A stretch of DNA of 64,000 bases from Aquabacterium commune (GTDB lineage Bacteria; Pseudomonadota; Gammaproteobacteria; Burkholderiales; Burkholderiaceae_C): contig NZ_SNXW01000004.1 of the NCBI RefSeq assembly GCF_004362855.1, positions 124,001 through 188,000 on the forward strand, read 5' to 3'. The position numbers and the translations under genes are program-made. The notes under the pieces are model-generated. The model searched no databases. It worked only from the letters and a program-made list of their open reading frames with translations, and was not told where the DNA came from. Below are positions 30,454 through 40,777 of the stretch, one piece after another (positions within the stretch are counted from its first letter, which is position 1; the number at the start of each line of letters is the position of its first letter).

Positions 30454-32781
30454 ATGGTTGAAATCGAAATCGACGGCCGCAAGGTCCAGGCCCAAGAAGG
30501 CAGCATGGTCATCCGTGCGGCCGAAGAAAACGGCACTTACATCCCGCACTTCTGCTATCACAGGAAACTGTCGATCGCAGCCAACTGCCGCATGTGCCTG
30601 GTGGACATCGAGAAGGCGCCCAAGCCCATGCCGGCCTGCGCCACCCCGGTGACCCAGGGCATGATCATCCGCACCAAGAGCGACAAGGCCATCAAAGCGC
30701 AGAAGAGCGTGATGGAGTTCCTGCTCATCAACCACCCGCTGGATTGCCCGATCTGCGACCAGGGCGGTGAATGCCAGCTGCAGGATCTGGCCGTGGGCTA
30801 CGGTGGCTCTGCTTCCCGCTACCAGGAAGAAAAGCGCGTGGTCTTCCCCAAGGACATCGGCCCGCTGATCTCGATGGAAGAGATGAGCCGTTGCATCCAG
30901 TGCACCCGCTGCGTGCGCTTCGGCCAGGAAGTGGCCGGCGTGATGGAACTGGGCATGCAGCACCGCGGCGAGCACTCCGAGATCGCCACCTTCGTGGGCC
31001 GTTCGGTGGACTCCGAACTGTCGGGCAACATGATCGACATCTGCCCCGTCGGTGCCCTGACCAGCAAGCCCTTCCGTTACAGCGCCCGCACCTGGGAGCT
31101 GTCGCGCCGCAAGAGCGTTTCGCCGCATGACTCGACCGGTGCCAACCTGATCGTTCAGGTCAAGAATGGGAAGGTGCTGCGCGTCGTGCCGCTGGAGAAC
31201 GAAGACGTCAACGAATGCTGGATCGCCGACCGCGACCGCTTCAGCTACGAAGCCCTGCACAGCGAACAGCGCCTGACCCAGCCCATGATCAAGCAGGGCG
31301 GTCAGTGGCGTGAAGTGGACTGGACCACCGCCCTGGAATACGTGGCCAACGGACTCAAGGGTGTGAAGACCGAGCATGGCGCTGCCGCCATCGGTGCGCT
31401 GGCCACCGAGCACAGCACCGTCGAAGAGCTGTTCCTGCTGGGCCAGCTGGTGCGCGGCCTGGGTTCCGACAACATCGACACCCGCCTGCGCAACGCCGAG
31501 TTCACCCACGGTGCCGGCGCCCGCTGGCTGGGCTTGCCTGTGGCCGAGCTGGGCACGCTGGACCGCGCCCTGGTGGTGGGCTCCTTCCTGCGCAAGGACC
31601 ACCCTTTGTTCGCCTCGCGCCTGCGCCAGGCGGCCAAGCGCGGTGCGCAGCTTTCCGCGATCGGCGGCGCCCACGACGACTGGCTGATCACGCTCAAGCA
31701 GCGCGTCACCGTGGCCCCGAGCGCCTGGGCGCAGGCTCTGGGCGATGTGGCCGTGGCGATCGCCAACCAGCTCAACATCGACATCCCTTGCAACGGCACG
31801 GCCACCGAGCCGGCCAAGGCCATCGCGGCCTCGCTGCTGTCGGGCCAGAACAAGGCCGTGCTGCTGGGCAACGCCGCCGCGCAGCACCCGCAAGCCGCGA
31901 CGCTGCAGGCTCTGGGCCAGTGGATCGCCGAGAAGACCGGCGCCAAGCTGGGCTTCCTGTCCGAGTCGGCCAACACGGTCGGCGCACAACTGGTGGGTGC
32001 GCAGCCGCAACAAGGCGGCCTGAACGCTGGCCAGATGCTGGCCGGCAAGGCGCTGAAGGCCCTGGTGCTGCTGGGCGTCGAGCCCGAGTTCGACACCGCC
32101 AATCCGGCTGCCGCCCTGGCCGCGGCTCAGAGCGCCGAGATGGTCGTGTCGCTGTCGTCGTTCAAGACGTCGGCCACCGACTACGCCGACGTGATCCTGC
32201 CGATCGCGCCGTTTTCTGAAACCTCCGGCACCTTCGTCAACGCCGAAGGCCGCGTGCAGAGCTTCCACGGTGTGGTCAAGCCCGCAGGCGAAGCCCGCCC
32301 CGCCTGGAAGGTGCTGCGCGTGCTGGGCACGATGCTGGGCCTGCAAGGCTTCGGCTTCGAGACCTCGGAAGAGGTCAAGGTCGCGGCCCTGGGTGACCTG
32401 GCTGCCTTGCCTGCCAAGCTGAACAACGCCACCTCGGCGCCCATCGCCATCGCGGGTGGCAACGGTTCGCTGGAGCGCCTGGCCGATCTGCCCATCTACA
32501 GCGCCGACGCCCTGGTGCGTCGCTCGCCCTCGCTGCAAGCCACGACCGACGGTCGCGCACCGGTGGCCAGCCTGCCGCAAGCCCTGTGGGCCGAACTGGG
32601 TCTGGCCGAAGGCGCTCAGGTCAAGGTGTCGCAGGACGGTCCGAGCGGTGTGGTGAGCGCCGTGCTGCCCGCTGTGCTGGACGCTGGCTTGCCGGCCAAC
32701 GTCGTGCGTGTGCCAGCAGGCCACGCCGACACAGCAACGCTGGGCGCTTCCTTCGGCACGGTCCGTGTCGAAAAAGCCTGA
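30454..32781 (+). CDS. nuoG: NADH-quinone oxidoreductase subunit G
   Basis: This 775-residue subunit contains an N-terminal ferredoxin-like [2Fe-2S] domain (CYHRKLSIAANCRMC) and the His/Cys-ligated cluster (HPLDCPICDQGGECQLQD). Another [4Fe-4S] site is CIQCTRCVRFGQE with CPVGALTS. A molybdopterin-oxidoreductase-like domain without catalytic function follows. The ATG at 30454 (MVEIEIDGRKVQAQ) is family-like. It lies 13 nt after nuoF. Confidence 0.97.
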   Translation: MVEIEIDGRKVQAQEGSMVIRAAEENGTYIPHFCYHRKLSIAANCRMCLVDIEKAPKPMPACATPVTQGMIIRTKSDKAIKAQKSVMEFLLINHPLDCPICDQGGECQLQDLAVGYGGSASRYQEEKRVVFPKDIGPLISMEEMSRCIQCTRCVRFGQEVAGVMELGMQHRGEHSEIATFVGRSVDSELSGNMIDICPVGALTSKPFRYSARTWELSRRKSVSPHDSTGANLIVQVKNGKVLRVVPLENEDVNECWIADRDRFSYEALHSEQRLTQPMIKQGGQWREVDWTTALEYVANGLKGVKTEHGAAAIGALATEHSTVEELFLLGQLVRGLGSDNIDTRLRNAEFTHGAGARWLGLPVAELGTLDRALVVGSFLRKDHPLFASRLRQAAKRGAQLSAIGGAHDDWLITLKQRVTVAPSAWAQALGDVAVAIANQLNIDIPCNGTATEPAKAIAASLLSGQNKAVLLGNAAAQHPQAATLQALGQWIAEKTGAKLGFLSESANTVGAQLVGAQPQQGGLNAGQMLAGKALKALVLLGVEPEFDTANPAAALAAAQSAEMVVSLSSFKTSATDYADVILPIAPFSETSGTFVNAEGRVQSFHGVVKPAGEARPAWKVLRVLGTMLGLQGFGFETSEEVKVAALGDLAALPAKLNNATSAPIAIAGGNGSLERLADLPIYSADALVRRSPSLQATTDGRAPVASLPQALWAELGLAEGAQVKVSQDGPSGVVSAVLPAVLDAGLPANVVRVPAGHADTATLGASFGTVRVEKA

Positions 32782-32800
32782 AGGGTAGGGGAGAGCACCA

Positions 32801-33859
32801 ATGATTGACACCCTGTACAACGCTGGCGCGGCCAGCCTCGGCGGAGCCTGGCCCGTGGTCTGGTCGCTGATCAAGATCGTGGCCCTGCTGCTGCCCCTGC
32901 TGGGCTGCGTGGCCTACCTGACGCTGTGGGAGCGCAAGGCGATTGCCTGGTCCCAGATCCGTCCGGGCCCGAACCGCACTGGCCCCAAGGGCTTGTTGCA
33001 GCCCATCGCCGATGCCGTCAAGCTGATCTTCAAAGAGATCATCGTGCCGTCGGCGGCCAACAAGGGCCTGTTCTTCCTCGGCCCCATCATGACCATCATG
33101 CCGGCCCTGGCCGCCTGGGCCGTGATCCCCTTCGGCCCGGAAGTCGCGCTGGCCAACGTCAACGCCGGCCTGCTGTTCCTGATGGCGATCACTTCGCTGG
33201 AGGTCTATGGCGTGATCATCGCCGGCTGGGCATCGAACTCCAAGTACGCCTTCCTGGGCGCGCTGCGTGCATCGGCCCAGATGGTCTCCTACGAAATCGC
33301 CATGGGCTTCTGCCTGGTCATCGTGCTGATGACCTCGGGCTCGCTGAACATGACCGACATCGTGATGAGCCAGGGCAAGGGCGAGTTCGCCAGCATGGGC
33401 CTGAGCTTCCTGTCGTGGAACTGGCTGCCGTTGCTGCCGATCACGGTGGTCTATTTCATCTCTGGCCTGGCCGAAACCAACCGCCACCCCTTTGACGTGG
33501 TCGAAGGCGAGTCGGAAATCGTGGCCGGCCACATGATCGAGTACTCGGGCATGGCCTTCGCCATGTTCTTCCTGGCCGAATACGCCAACATGATCCTGGT
33601 GTCCACCTTGGCGGCCATCATGTTCTTTGGCGGCTGGTTGCCACCGGTTGACTTCCTCGGTTTCATCCCGGGCTGGATCTGGCTGGGTCTGAAGGCCTTC
33701 ATCATCGTCACCCTGTTCCTGTGGGTGCGGGCTTCCTTCCCTCGCTTCCGTTATGACCAGATCATGCGTCTGGGCTGGAAGATCTTCATCCCCATCACCC
33801 TGGTCTGGTTGATCGTCGTGGGCGTGTGGATCATGTCTCCGTGGAACATCTGGAAATAA
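32801..33859 (+). CDS. nuoH: NADH-quinone oxidoreductase subunit H
   Basis: NuoH (352 residues, about eight helices) joins the peripheral and membrane arms and lines the quinone tunnel. Landmarks are [19 protein letters not shown], the acidic [18 protein letters not shown] and [13 protein letters not shown]. It starts 19 nt after nuoG. Confidence 0.98.
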   Translation: MIDTLYNAGAASLGGAWPVVWSLIKIVALLLPLLGCVAYLTLWERKAIAWSQIRPGPNRTGPKGLLQPIADAVKLIFKEIIVPSAANKGLFFLGPIMTIMPALAAWAVIPFGPEVALANVNAGLLFLMAITSLEVYGVIIAGWASNSKYAFLGALRASAQMVSYEIAMGFCLVIVLMTSGSLNMTDIVMSQGKGEFASMGLSFLSWNWLPLLPITVVYFISGLAETNRHPFDVVEGESEIVAGHMIEYSGMAFAMFFLAEYANMILVSTLAAIMFFGGWLPPVDFLGFIPGWIWLGLKAFIIVTLFLWVRASFPRFRYDQIMRLGWKIFIPITLVWLIVVGVWIMSPWNIWK

Positions 33860-33871
33860 GAGGACACGACC

Positions 33872-34363
33872 ATGAGCACGTCCTTCAAGGAAATCGTCTC
33901 CAGCTTCTTCATGCTGGAGCTCTTCAAAGGCATGGCCCTGACCGGCCGCCACTTCCTCAAGCCGCACATCACTGTGCAGTTCCCGGAAGAGAAGACCCCG
34001 ATGTCGCCCCGCTTCCGCGGCCTGCACGCCTTGCGCCGTTATGAAAACGGCGAAGAGCGCTGCATCGCCTGCAAGCTGTGCGAAGCGGTTTGCCCGGCGA
34101 TGGCCATCACGATCGAGTCCGACGTGCGCGACGACGGCAGCCGCCGCACCACGCGCTACGACATCGACCTGACCAAGTGCATCTTCTGCGGCTTCTGCGA
34201 GGAAAGCTGCCCGGTGGACTCCATCGTCGAGACCCACATCTTCGAGTACCACGGTGAAAAGCGTGGCGATCTGTACTTCACCAAGGACATGCTCCTGGCC
34301 GTCGGCGATCGCTACGAAAAAGACATCGCAGCCAACAAGGAGGCGGACGCGAAATATCGCTGA
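33872..34363 (+). CDS. nuoI: NADH-quinone oxidoreductase subunit I
   Basis: This 163-residue 8Fe ferredoxin-type subunit carries clusters N6a and N6b. The two CxxCxxCxxxCP motifs are [12 protein letters not shown] and [12 protein letters not shown]. An N-terminal amphipathic segment anchors it at the membrane surface. It is separated from nuoH by 12 nt. Confidence 0.98.
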   Translation: MSTSFKEIVSSFFMLELFKGMALTGRHFLKPHITVQFPEEKTPMSPRFRGLHALRRYENGEERCIACKLCEAVCPAMAITIESDVRDDGSRRTTRYDIDLTKCIFCGFCEESCPVDSIVETHIFEYHGEKRGDLYFTKDMLLAVGDRYEKDIAANKEADAKYR

Positions 34364-34370
34364 CCGACGT

Positions 34371-35015
34371 ATGGACACCCTCAGCCTACTTTTCTACACC
34401 TTCGCCTTCGTGCTGGTCTATGCGGGCTTCCGCGTGATCACCGCCAGGAGCCCGGTGACCGCCGCCCTGCACCTCGTGCTGGCCTTTGCCAGCGCCTCCT
34501 GCGTCTGGATGCTGCTGCAGGCCGAATTCCTGGCCATCGCCCTCATCCTCGTGTACGTGGGTGCGGTGATGGTGCTCTTCCTGTTCGTGGTGATGATGCT
34601 GGACATCAACATCGACTCGCTGCGCCAGGGCTTCTGGAAGCACTTCCCCCTCGCTGGCGGCATCGGTGCCGTCATCGCAGTGGAGATGTCTTTCGTGCTG
34701 ACGCGCGGCTTCGACCTGCCCACCGCCAAGGCCATGCCACCCGATGTGGCCAAGCTGCCCAACACCAAGGCGCTGGGCGTGGAGCTCTACACCCACTACC
34801 TGTACCCGGTGCAGATCGCGGCCGTCATCCTGCTGGTGGGCATCATCGCCGCCATCGCGCTGACGCTGCGCAAGCGCAAGGACTCCCGCGCGCAGAACGT
34901 GGGTGAACAGGTCCGCGTGAAGAAGGGCGACCGCCTGCGCGTGGTCAAGATGGCGGCCCAGGTGGAAGCACCTGCCGCACCCGCAGCCGACACCCAGACC
35001 GGAGGCCAAGCATGA
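34371..35015 (+). CDS. nuoJ: NADH-quinone oxidoreductase subunit J
   Basis: The 214-residue membrane subunit has five helices with the conserved [20 protein letters not shown] near helix 3. The tail after residue 165 is long, basic and Ala/Pro-rich ([19 protein letters not shown]). I chose the ATG at 34371; the upstream extension overlaps nuoI. Its stop codon overlaps the nuoK start in ATGA. Confidence 0.95.
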   Translation: MDTLSLLFYTFAFVLVYAGFRVITARSPVTAALHLVLAFASASCVWMLLQAEFLAIALILVYVGAVMVLFLFVVMMLDINIDSLRQGFWKHFPLAGGIGAVIAVEMSFVLTRGFDLPTAKAMPPDVAKLPNTKALGVELYTHYLYPVQIAAVILLVGIIAAIALTLRKRKDSRAQNVGEQVRVKKGDRLRVVKMAAQVEAPAAPAADTQTGGQA

Positions 35016-35323
35016 CGTCGATCACCCTTGGGCATTTCCTGTCGCTGGGCGCCATCCTGTTCGCCATGTCGGTGATCGGGATCTTCCTCAACCGCAAGAA
35101 CCTCATCGTGCTGCTCATGGCCATCGAGCTGATGCTGCTGGCCGTGAACATGAACTTCGTCGCGTTTTCCCATTACCTGGGCGACATGGACGGGCAGGTC
35201 TTCGTGTTCTTCATTCTGACCGTCGCGGCCGCCGAGTCGGCCATCGGTCTCGCCATCCTGGTGGTCCTGTTCCGCAACCGCTCCTCGATCAACGTGGACG
35301 AGCTGGACAGCCTCAAGGGCTGA
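35012..35323 (+). CDS. nuoK: NADH-quinone oxidoreductase subunit K
   Basis: This 103-residue subunit with three helices is a member of the MrpC-like family and takes part in proton translocation. The helix glutamates are seen in [15 protein letters not shown] and [19 protein letters not shown]. It is translationally coupled to nuoJ through a 4-nt overlap. Confidence 0.97.
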   Translation: MTSITLGHFLSLGAILFAMSVIGIFLNRKNLIVLLMAIELMLLAVNMNFVAFSHYLGDMDGQVFVFFILTVAAAESAIGLAILVVLFRNRSSINVDELDSLKG

Positions 35324-35340
35324 CCGGGAGAGATACAACC

Positions 35341-37365
35341 ATGTCAGAACTTTCTCTCAATTCGCTGCTGGCGGTGCCCCTGGCGCCGCTGGTCGGCTCG
35401 ATCGCCGCAGGCCTGCTGGGGCGGTCCATCGGTCGCCGTGCCTCGCACGTCCTGACCATCCTGGGCGTGCTGGTGTCGTTCATCATCTCGGCCATGACGC
35501 TCAAGGCCGTGGCCGTGGACGGTGCGCACTTCAATGCCACCGTTTACGAGTGGATGACGCTGGGCTCGCTGAAGATGGAAGTCGGCTTCCTCGTCGATGG
35601 CCTGACCGCCATGATGATGTGCGTGGTCACCTTCGTGTCGCTGATGGTGCACATCTACACCATCGGCTACATGGAAGAGGACGACGGCTACCAGCGCTTC
35701 TTCAGTTACATCTCGCTGTTCACTTTCTCCATGCTCATGCTGGTGATGAGCAACAACCTGCTGCAGCTGTTCTTCGGCTGGGAAGCGGTGGGCCTGGTGT
35801 CCTACCTGCTGATCGGTTTCTGGTTCAAGAAGCCCACGGCCATCTTCGCCAACATGAAGGCCTTCCTGGTCAACCGCGTGGGCGACTTCGGCTTCATCCT
35901 GGGCATCGGCCTGCTGCTGGCTTTCACCGGCACGCTGAACTACAACGAGCTGTTCGCCAAGGCCAACGAGCTGACGGCGCTGACGCTGCCCAAGACCGAT
36001 TGGTCGCTGATCACCGTGATCTGCATCTGCCTGTTCATCGGCGCGATGGGCAAGTCGGCGCAGTTCCCGCTGCACGTCTGGCTGCCTGACTCGATGGAAG
36101 GCCCAACCCCGATTTCCGCGCTGATCCACGCTGCCACCATGGTGACGGCCGGCATCTTCATGGTCACGCGCATGTCGCCGCTGTTCGAGTTGTCGGATGC
36201 GGCACTGAACTTCATCCTGGTGATTGGCTCGATCACGGCCTTGTTCATGGGCTTTCTGGGCATCATCCAGAACGACATCAAGCGCGTGGTGGCTTACTCC
36301 ACGCTGTCGCAGCTGGGTTACATGACCGTGGCCCTGGGCCTGTCGGCCTACAACGTGGCGGTGTTCCACCTGATGACGCACGCCTTCTTCAAGGCCTTGC
36401 TGTTCCTCGGCGCGGGCTCCGTGATCATGGGCATGCACCACGACCAGGACATCCGCAACATGGGCGGCCTGCGCAAGCACATGCCCATCACCTGGATCAC
36501 GTCCCTGATCGGCTCGCTGGCCCTGATCGGCACGCCGTTCTTCGCGGGCTTCTACTCGAAGGACTCGATCATCGAGGCCGCGCACGCCAGCCACTTGCCG
36601 GCTGCCAGCTTCGCGGTGTTCGCCGTGACCGCGGGCGTGTTCATCACCGCTTTCTACAGCTTCCGGATGTACTTCCTGGTCTTCCACGGCAAGGAAAACT
36701 TCCACCACAAGCCCTTCCCGGGCGAGCACGACCACCACGACGACGACCATGGTCATGACGACCACGGGCATGGTCACGATCACACCCCGCACGAATCGCC
36801 GTGGGTGGTGACCGCGCCGCTGTTGCTGCTGGCCATCCCGTCGGTGGTGATTGGTTTCCTGGCGATCGAGCCCATGCTGTTCGGCGACTTCTTCAAGGGC
36901 GCCATCGTGGTGGACGCGGCCAAGCACCCGGCCATGGCCGAACTCGCGCACCATTTCCACGGTGCCACCGCCATGGCCTTGCACGGTTTCAGCACGCTGC
37001 CGTTCTGGCTGGCGCTGGGTGGTGTGGTCACGGCCTATGTGTTCTACATGGTCGCACCGCAGATCCCCGCGATGTTCGCCCGTGTGCTGCGTCCGCTGAT
37101 CGTGATCGGCGAGAACAAGTATTTCCTCGACTGGTTCAACGAGCACATCCTCGCTGCCGGCGCGCGCCTGCTGGGGCGCGGCCTGTGGAAGGTCGGCGAT
37201 GTCGGCATCATCGACGGCCTGCTGGTCAACGGCTCCGCCAAGCTGGTCGGCCTGATCGGTTCGCTCACGCGCCTGTTCCAGACGGGTTACCTCTACCACT
37301 ACGCGCTGGTCATGATCCTGGGGGTGTTCGCCCTCATGACGTGGTTCGTGTTCATGCACCCTTGA
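35341..37365 (+). CDS. nuoL: NADH-quinone oxidoreductase subunit L
   Basis: NuoL (674 residues) is the distal antiporter-like proton pump with the long lateral helix. Key blocks are FFGWEAVGLVSYLLIGFWF, GAMGKSAQFPLHVWLPDSME and AYSTLSQLGYMTVALGL. A distinctive His/Asp-rich cytoplasmic or loop segment lies at about residues 462-485, with more than ten histidines in about 24 residues. The rest is normal in length and order. Confidence 0.97.
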   Translation: MSELSLNSLLAVPLAPLVGSIAAGLLGRSIGRRASHVLTILGVLVSFIISAMTLKAVAVDGAHFNATVYEWMTLGSLKMEVGFLVDGLTAMMMCVVTFVSLMVHIYTIGYMEEDDGYQRFFSYISLFTFSMLMLVMSNNLLQLFFGWEAVGLVSYLLIGFWFKKPTAIFANMKAFLVNRVGDFGFILGIGLLLAFTGTLNYNELFAKANELTALTLPKTDWSLITVICICLFIGAMGKSAQFPLHVWLPDSMEGPTPISALIHAATMVTAGIFMVTRMSPLFELSDAALNFILVIGSITALFMGFLGIIQNDIKRVVAYSTLSQLGYMTVALGLSAYNVAVFHLMTHAFFKALLFLGAGSVIMGMHHDQDIRNMGGLRKHMPITWITSLIGSLALIGTPFFAGFYSKDSIIEAAHASHLPAASFAVFAVTAGVFITAFYSFRMYFLVFHGKENFHHKPFPGEHDHHDDDHGHDDHGHGHDHTPHESPWVVTAPLLLLAIPSVVIGFLAIEPMLFGDFFKGAIVVDAAKHPAMAELAHHFHGATAMALHGFSTLPFWLALGGVVTAYVFYMVAPQIPAMFARVLRPLIVIGENKYFLDWFNEHILAAGARLLGRGLWKVGDVGIIDGLLVNGSAKLVGLIGSLTRLFQTGYLYHYALVMILGVFALMTWFVFMHP

Positions 37366-37381
37366 GCGCGAGGATCAGCCC

Positions 37382-38869
37382 ATGCAAACCATGTCTTCCA
37401 TCCTCTCCCTGGCCATCTGGCTGCCCGTGGCCTTCGGTGTCCTCCTGCTGGCCGTGGGTCGTCAGGAAAATGCCGGCGCGGCCCGCTGGATCGCCCTGAT
37501 CGGTGCGGTCATCGGCTTCCTCGTCACCATCCCGGTGATGACCGGCTTTGACAACAGCACCGCCGCGATGCAGTTCGTCGAGAAGGCGTCCTGGATCGAG
37601 CGCTTCAATGTCTTCTACCACCTGGGTGTCGATGGCATCTCGATGTGGTTCGTGCCCTTGACCGCTTTCATCACGATCATCGTCGTGCTGGCCGGTTGGG
37701 AGGTCATCGAAGACCGGCCGCACCAGTATTACGGCGCTTTCCTGATCCTGTCCGGTCTGACGGTCGGTGTGTTCTCGGCGCTGGACGGCCTGCTGTTCTA
37801 CGTGTTCTTCGAAGCCACGCTGATCCCGATGTACATCATCATCGGCGTGTGGGGTGGCCCGCGCCGCGTCTATGCCGCGTTCAAGTTCTTCTTGTACACG
37901 CTGCTGGGCTCGCTGCTGATGCTCATCGCGCTGATCTTCCTGTACTACAAGTCGGGCGGCTCCTTCCAGATCCTCGACTGGCACAAGCTGCCGCTGGCCG
38001 CCACGCCGCAGGCCTTGCTGTTCGGCGCGTTCTTTGCGGCCTTCGCCGTGAAGGTGCCGATGTGGCCGGTGCACACCTGGCTGCCGGACGCCCACGTGGA
38101 AGCGCCCACGGGTGGCTCCATCGTGCTGGCGGCCATCATGCTGAAGCTGGGTTGCTATGGTTTCTTGCGCTTCGTGCTGCCCATCGTGCCGGACGCCGCG
38201 CACGAGTTCGCCCCGGTGGTGATCACGCTGTCGCTGATCGGTGTGATTTACATCGGTCTGGTGGCCATGGTCCAGCAGGACATGAAGAAGCTGGTGGCGT
38301 ATTCGTCCATCGCGCACATGGGTTTCGTGACCCTGGGCTTCTTCATCTTCAACGAGCTGGGCGTTGCCGGCGGCATCGTTCAGATGATTTCCCACGGCTT
38401 CGTGTCGGGTGCGATGTTCATGAGCATCGGCGTGCTGTACGACCGCGTGCATTCCCGTGAAATCGCGGCCTATGGTGGCGTGGTCAACACCATGCCGAAG
38501 TTCGCCGCCTTCGCGCTGCTGTTCTCGATGGCCAACTGCGGCCTGCCGGGCACCGCGGGCTTCGTGGGCGAGTGGATGGTCATCCTGGGCGCCGTGGAGT
38601 ACGACTTCCTGATCGGTCTGCTGTCGGCCACCGCCTTGATCTTCGGTGCGGCCTACACGCTGTGGATGTACAAGCGCGTGTATTTCGGTGAAGTGACCAA
38701 CGACAACGTGCGTGGCCTGACTGACATCAACGCCCGCGAATTCCTCATCCTGGCCGTTCTGGCGGCCGCCGTGCTGTGGATGGGCATCCAGCCCAAGCCG
38801 TTCACCGACGCGATGCACGTGTCCGTGACCGAGCTGCTCAAGCACGTGGCACAAAGCAAGCTGAACTGA
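37382..38869 (+). CDS. nuoM: NADH-quinone oxidoreductase subunit M
   Basis: This 495-residue antiporter-like proton-pumping subunit has about 14 helices. The conserved glutamate lies in FYVFFEATLIPMYIIIGVWG, and the discontinuous helix region in VKVPMWPVHTWLPDAHVEAP and YSSIAHMGFVTLG. The ATG at 37382 lies 16 nt after nuoL; a second in-frame ATG four codons later is possible. Confidence 0.97.
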   Translation: MQTMSSILSLAIWLPVAFGVLLLAVGRQENAGAARWIALIGAVIGFLVTIPVMTGFDNSTAAMQFVEKASWIERFNVFYHLGVDGISMWFVPLTAFITIIVVLAGWEVIEDRPHQYYGAFLILSGLTVGVFSALDGLLFYVFFEATLIPMYIIIGVWGGPRRVYAAFKFFLYTLLGSLLMLIALIFLYYKSGGSFQILDWHKLPLAATPQALLFGAFFAAFAVKVPMWPVHTWLPDAHVEAPTGGSIVLAAIMLKLGCYGFLRFVLPIVPDAAHEFAPVVITLSLIGVIYIGLVAMVQQDMKKLVAYSSIAHMGFVTLGFFIFNELGVAGGIVQMISHGFVSGAMFMSIGVLYDRVHSREIAAYGGVVNTMPKFAAFALLFSMANCGLPGTAGFVGEWMVILGAVEYDFLIGLLSATALIFGAAYTLWMYKRVYFGEVTNDNVRGLTDINAREFLILAVLAAAVLWMGIQPKPFTDAMHVSVTELLKHVAQSKLN

Positions 38870-38882
38870 GGGCCGAAAGCAA

Positions 38883-40364
38883 ATGACTGACCTGAACTGG
38901 CTCGCGGTGACCCCCGAGATCGTGCTGCTGGGCATGGCCTGCCTGGTGGCGCTGCTCGATCTCTTCGTCACCTGTCCCCAACGCCGTCCCACCTACTACC
39001 TGACCTTGGCCTCGCTGGCCGCCGTCGCTGGCCTGCACCTGTGTGCGCTGGACGATGGCAGCTCGGTCTATGCCATGCAGAAGATGGTGGTGACCGATGC
39101 CATGGGCCACCTGCTGGCGCTGAGCGCCACCCTCGCCGTGGCCGCCAGCTTGGTCTATGCGCAGGTGTACGCCGGCCCGCGTGACATGCTCAAGGGTGAG
39201 CTGTTCACCCTCAGCCTGTTCGCGCTGCTGGGCATCAGCATCATGATCATCGGCAACAACTTCCTGAGCATCTACCTGGGCCTGGAGTTGATGTCGTTGT
39301 CGCTGTACGCCCTGGTGGCCCTGCGCCGCGACCATGCGCAGTCCACAGAAGCTGCGATGAAGTACTTTGTGCTTGGCGCGCTGGCATCGGGCTTCCTGCT
39401 GTATGGCCTGTCGATGATGTACGGCGCCACGGGTTCGCTCGACATCGGTGAGGTCTATAAGGCCACGCTGACCGGCCAGATCAACAAGCAGGTGCTGGCT
39501 TTCGGCCTGGTGTTCATCGTTTCGGGCCTGGCCTTCAAGCTGGGTGTGGTGCCCTTCCACATGTGGGTGCCCGACGTGTACCAAGGCGCGCCGACGGCTG
39601 TGACGCTGTTGGTTGCCGGCGCCCCCAAGCTGGCCGCTTTCGCCATCACCATCCGCCTGCTGGTGGAGGGCCTGATCAACCTGGCGACCGACTGGCAGCA
39701 GATGCTGATGATCCTGGCCGTGGCGTCGATGACGATCGGCAACCTGGCCGCCATCGCGCAGACCAACCTCAAGCGCATGCTGGCCTACTCGGGCATCGCA
39801 CAATTGGGCTTCATGCTGCTGGGCTTCGTGCCTTCGGTGGTGGCAGGCAACACCGTGTCGGCCGGCAACGGCTACGGCTCGGCGCTGTTCTACGTGTTGA
39901 CCTATGTGCTGACCACGCTGGGCACTTTCGGCTTGATCATGGTGCTGTCGCGCCCGGGTTTCGAGTCGGAGCAGATCTCTGACCTGTCGGGCCTGGCCAA
40001 GCGCAATCCGATGCTGGCCGGTGTCATGGCGGTGTTCATGTTCTCGCTGGCTGGCATCCCTCCGACGGTGGGCTTCTACGCCAAGCTGGCCGTGCTGCAA
40101 GCGCTGATCACCACGAACTCGGGTTTGCTGCTGCAACTCTCCATCCTGGCGGTGCTGCTGTCGCTGGTGGGTGCGTTCTACTACCTGCGCGTTGTCAAGG
40201 TCATGTACTTTGACGAGCCCGCACAGGGCGCGCCTGCGGTCGATGCAAGCGGTGCACGCCTGCTGCTGTCGCTCAATGCGCTGGCTGTCCTCGCGCTTGG
40301 CATCCTGCCCAGCGGCTTGATGAGCCTGTGTGCCAAGGCCATCACCCAGTCGCTGGCGGGTTGA
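38883..40364 (+). CDS. nuoN: NADH-quinone oxidoreductase subunit N
   Basis: The last subunit of complex I (493 residues, about 14 helices). Landmarks are SIYLGLELMSLSLYALVAL, KLGVVPFHMWVPDVYQGAPT and YSGIAQLGFMLLGF. It completes the nuoABCDEFGHIJKLMN order with all junctions of 51 nt or less. DUF2818 follows. Confidence 0.97.
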   Translation: MTDLNWLAVTPEIVLLGMACLVALLDLFVTCPQRRPTYYLTLASLAAVAGLHLCALDDGSSVYAMQKMVVTDAMGHLLALSATLAVAASLVYAQVYAGPRDMLKGELFTLSLFALLGISIMIIGNNFLSIYLGLELMSLSLYALVALRRDHAQSTEAAMKYFVLGALASGFLLYGLSMMYGATGSLDIGEVYKATLTGQINKQVLAFGLVFIVSGLAFKLGVVPFHMWVPDVYQGAPTAVTLLVAGAPKLAAFAITIRLLVEGLINLATDWQQMLMILAVASMTIGNLAAIAQTNLKRMLAYSGIAQLGFMLLGFVPSVVAGNTVSAGNGYGSALFYVLTYVLTTLGTFGLIMVLSRPGFESEQISDLSGLAKRNPMLAGVMAVFMFSLAGIPPTVGFYAKLAVLQALITTNSGLLLQLSILAVLLSLVGAFYYLRVVKVMYFDEPAQGAPAVDASGARLLLSLNALAVLALGILPSGLMSLCAKAITQSLAG

Positions 40365-40442
40365 GGCTTTGCCGATGCGCTGCACCCGCAACAGCAATTG
40401 CAAGCGCAGCTGCGGTATCAAGGCTTGCTGCGGTGGTTCGGC

Positions 40443-40748
40443 ATGACGGGCCTGGTGCCCGGCTGGGCCGTCACCACCGTGCTCCTGGCCGCGCTCGTTG
40501 CGGCCAATTTGCCTTTCGTGAACGAGCGCCTGTTCGTGCTCGGCCCGCGCCGGACGCCCAAGCCCACGGCTTGGCGCTTGCTTGAGCTGCTGGTGATGGC
40601 GGTGCTGGTGGCTTTGCTCGGCCGTGCCGTTGAGGGCAGCCTGGGACAGACCAGCCCACTGCGTTGGGAATTCGTGGCCGTGTGGCTGTGTGTCTTCCTC
40701 ACGCTCGCCTTTCCGGGCTTCGTGTGGCGCTACCTGCGCAGGCATTGA
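40443..40748 (+). CDS. DUF2818 family membrane protein
   Basis: This small membrane protein (101 residues from the ATG at 40443) has three hydrophobic segments. LVAANLPFVNERLF at the first and LLGRAVEGSLGQTSPLRWEF in the middle are typical of DUF2818, a betaproteobacterial family found right after nuoN. The role is unknown; the position suggests a link with complex I assembly, which is inference. The open frame extends upstream to a TTG at 40398, adding 15 polar residues, but I prefer the ATG as family members start at the hydrophobic segment. Confidence 0.82.
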   Translation: MTGLVPGWAVTTVLLAALVAANLPFVNERLFVLGPRRTPKPTAWRLLELLVMAVLVALLGRAVEGSLGQTSPLRWEFVAVWLCVFLTLAFPGFVWRYLRRH

Positions 40749-40777
40749 TTCGCCTCTGACACTCATCAGGCCCGCGC

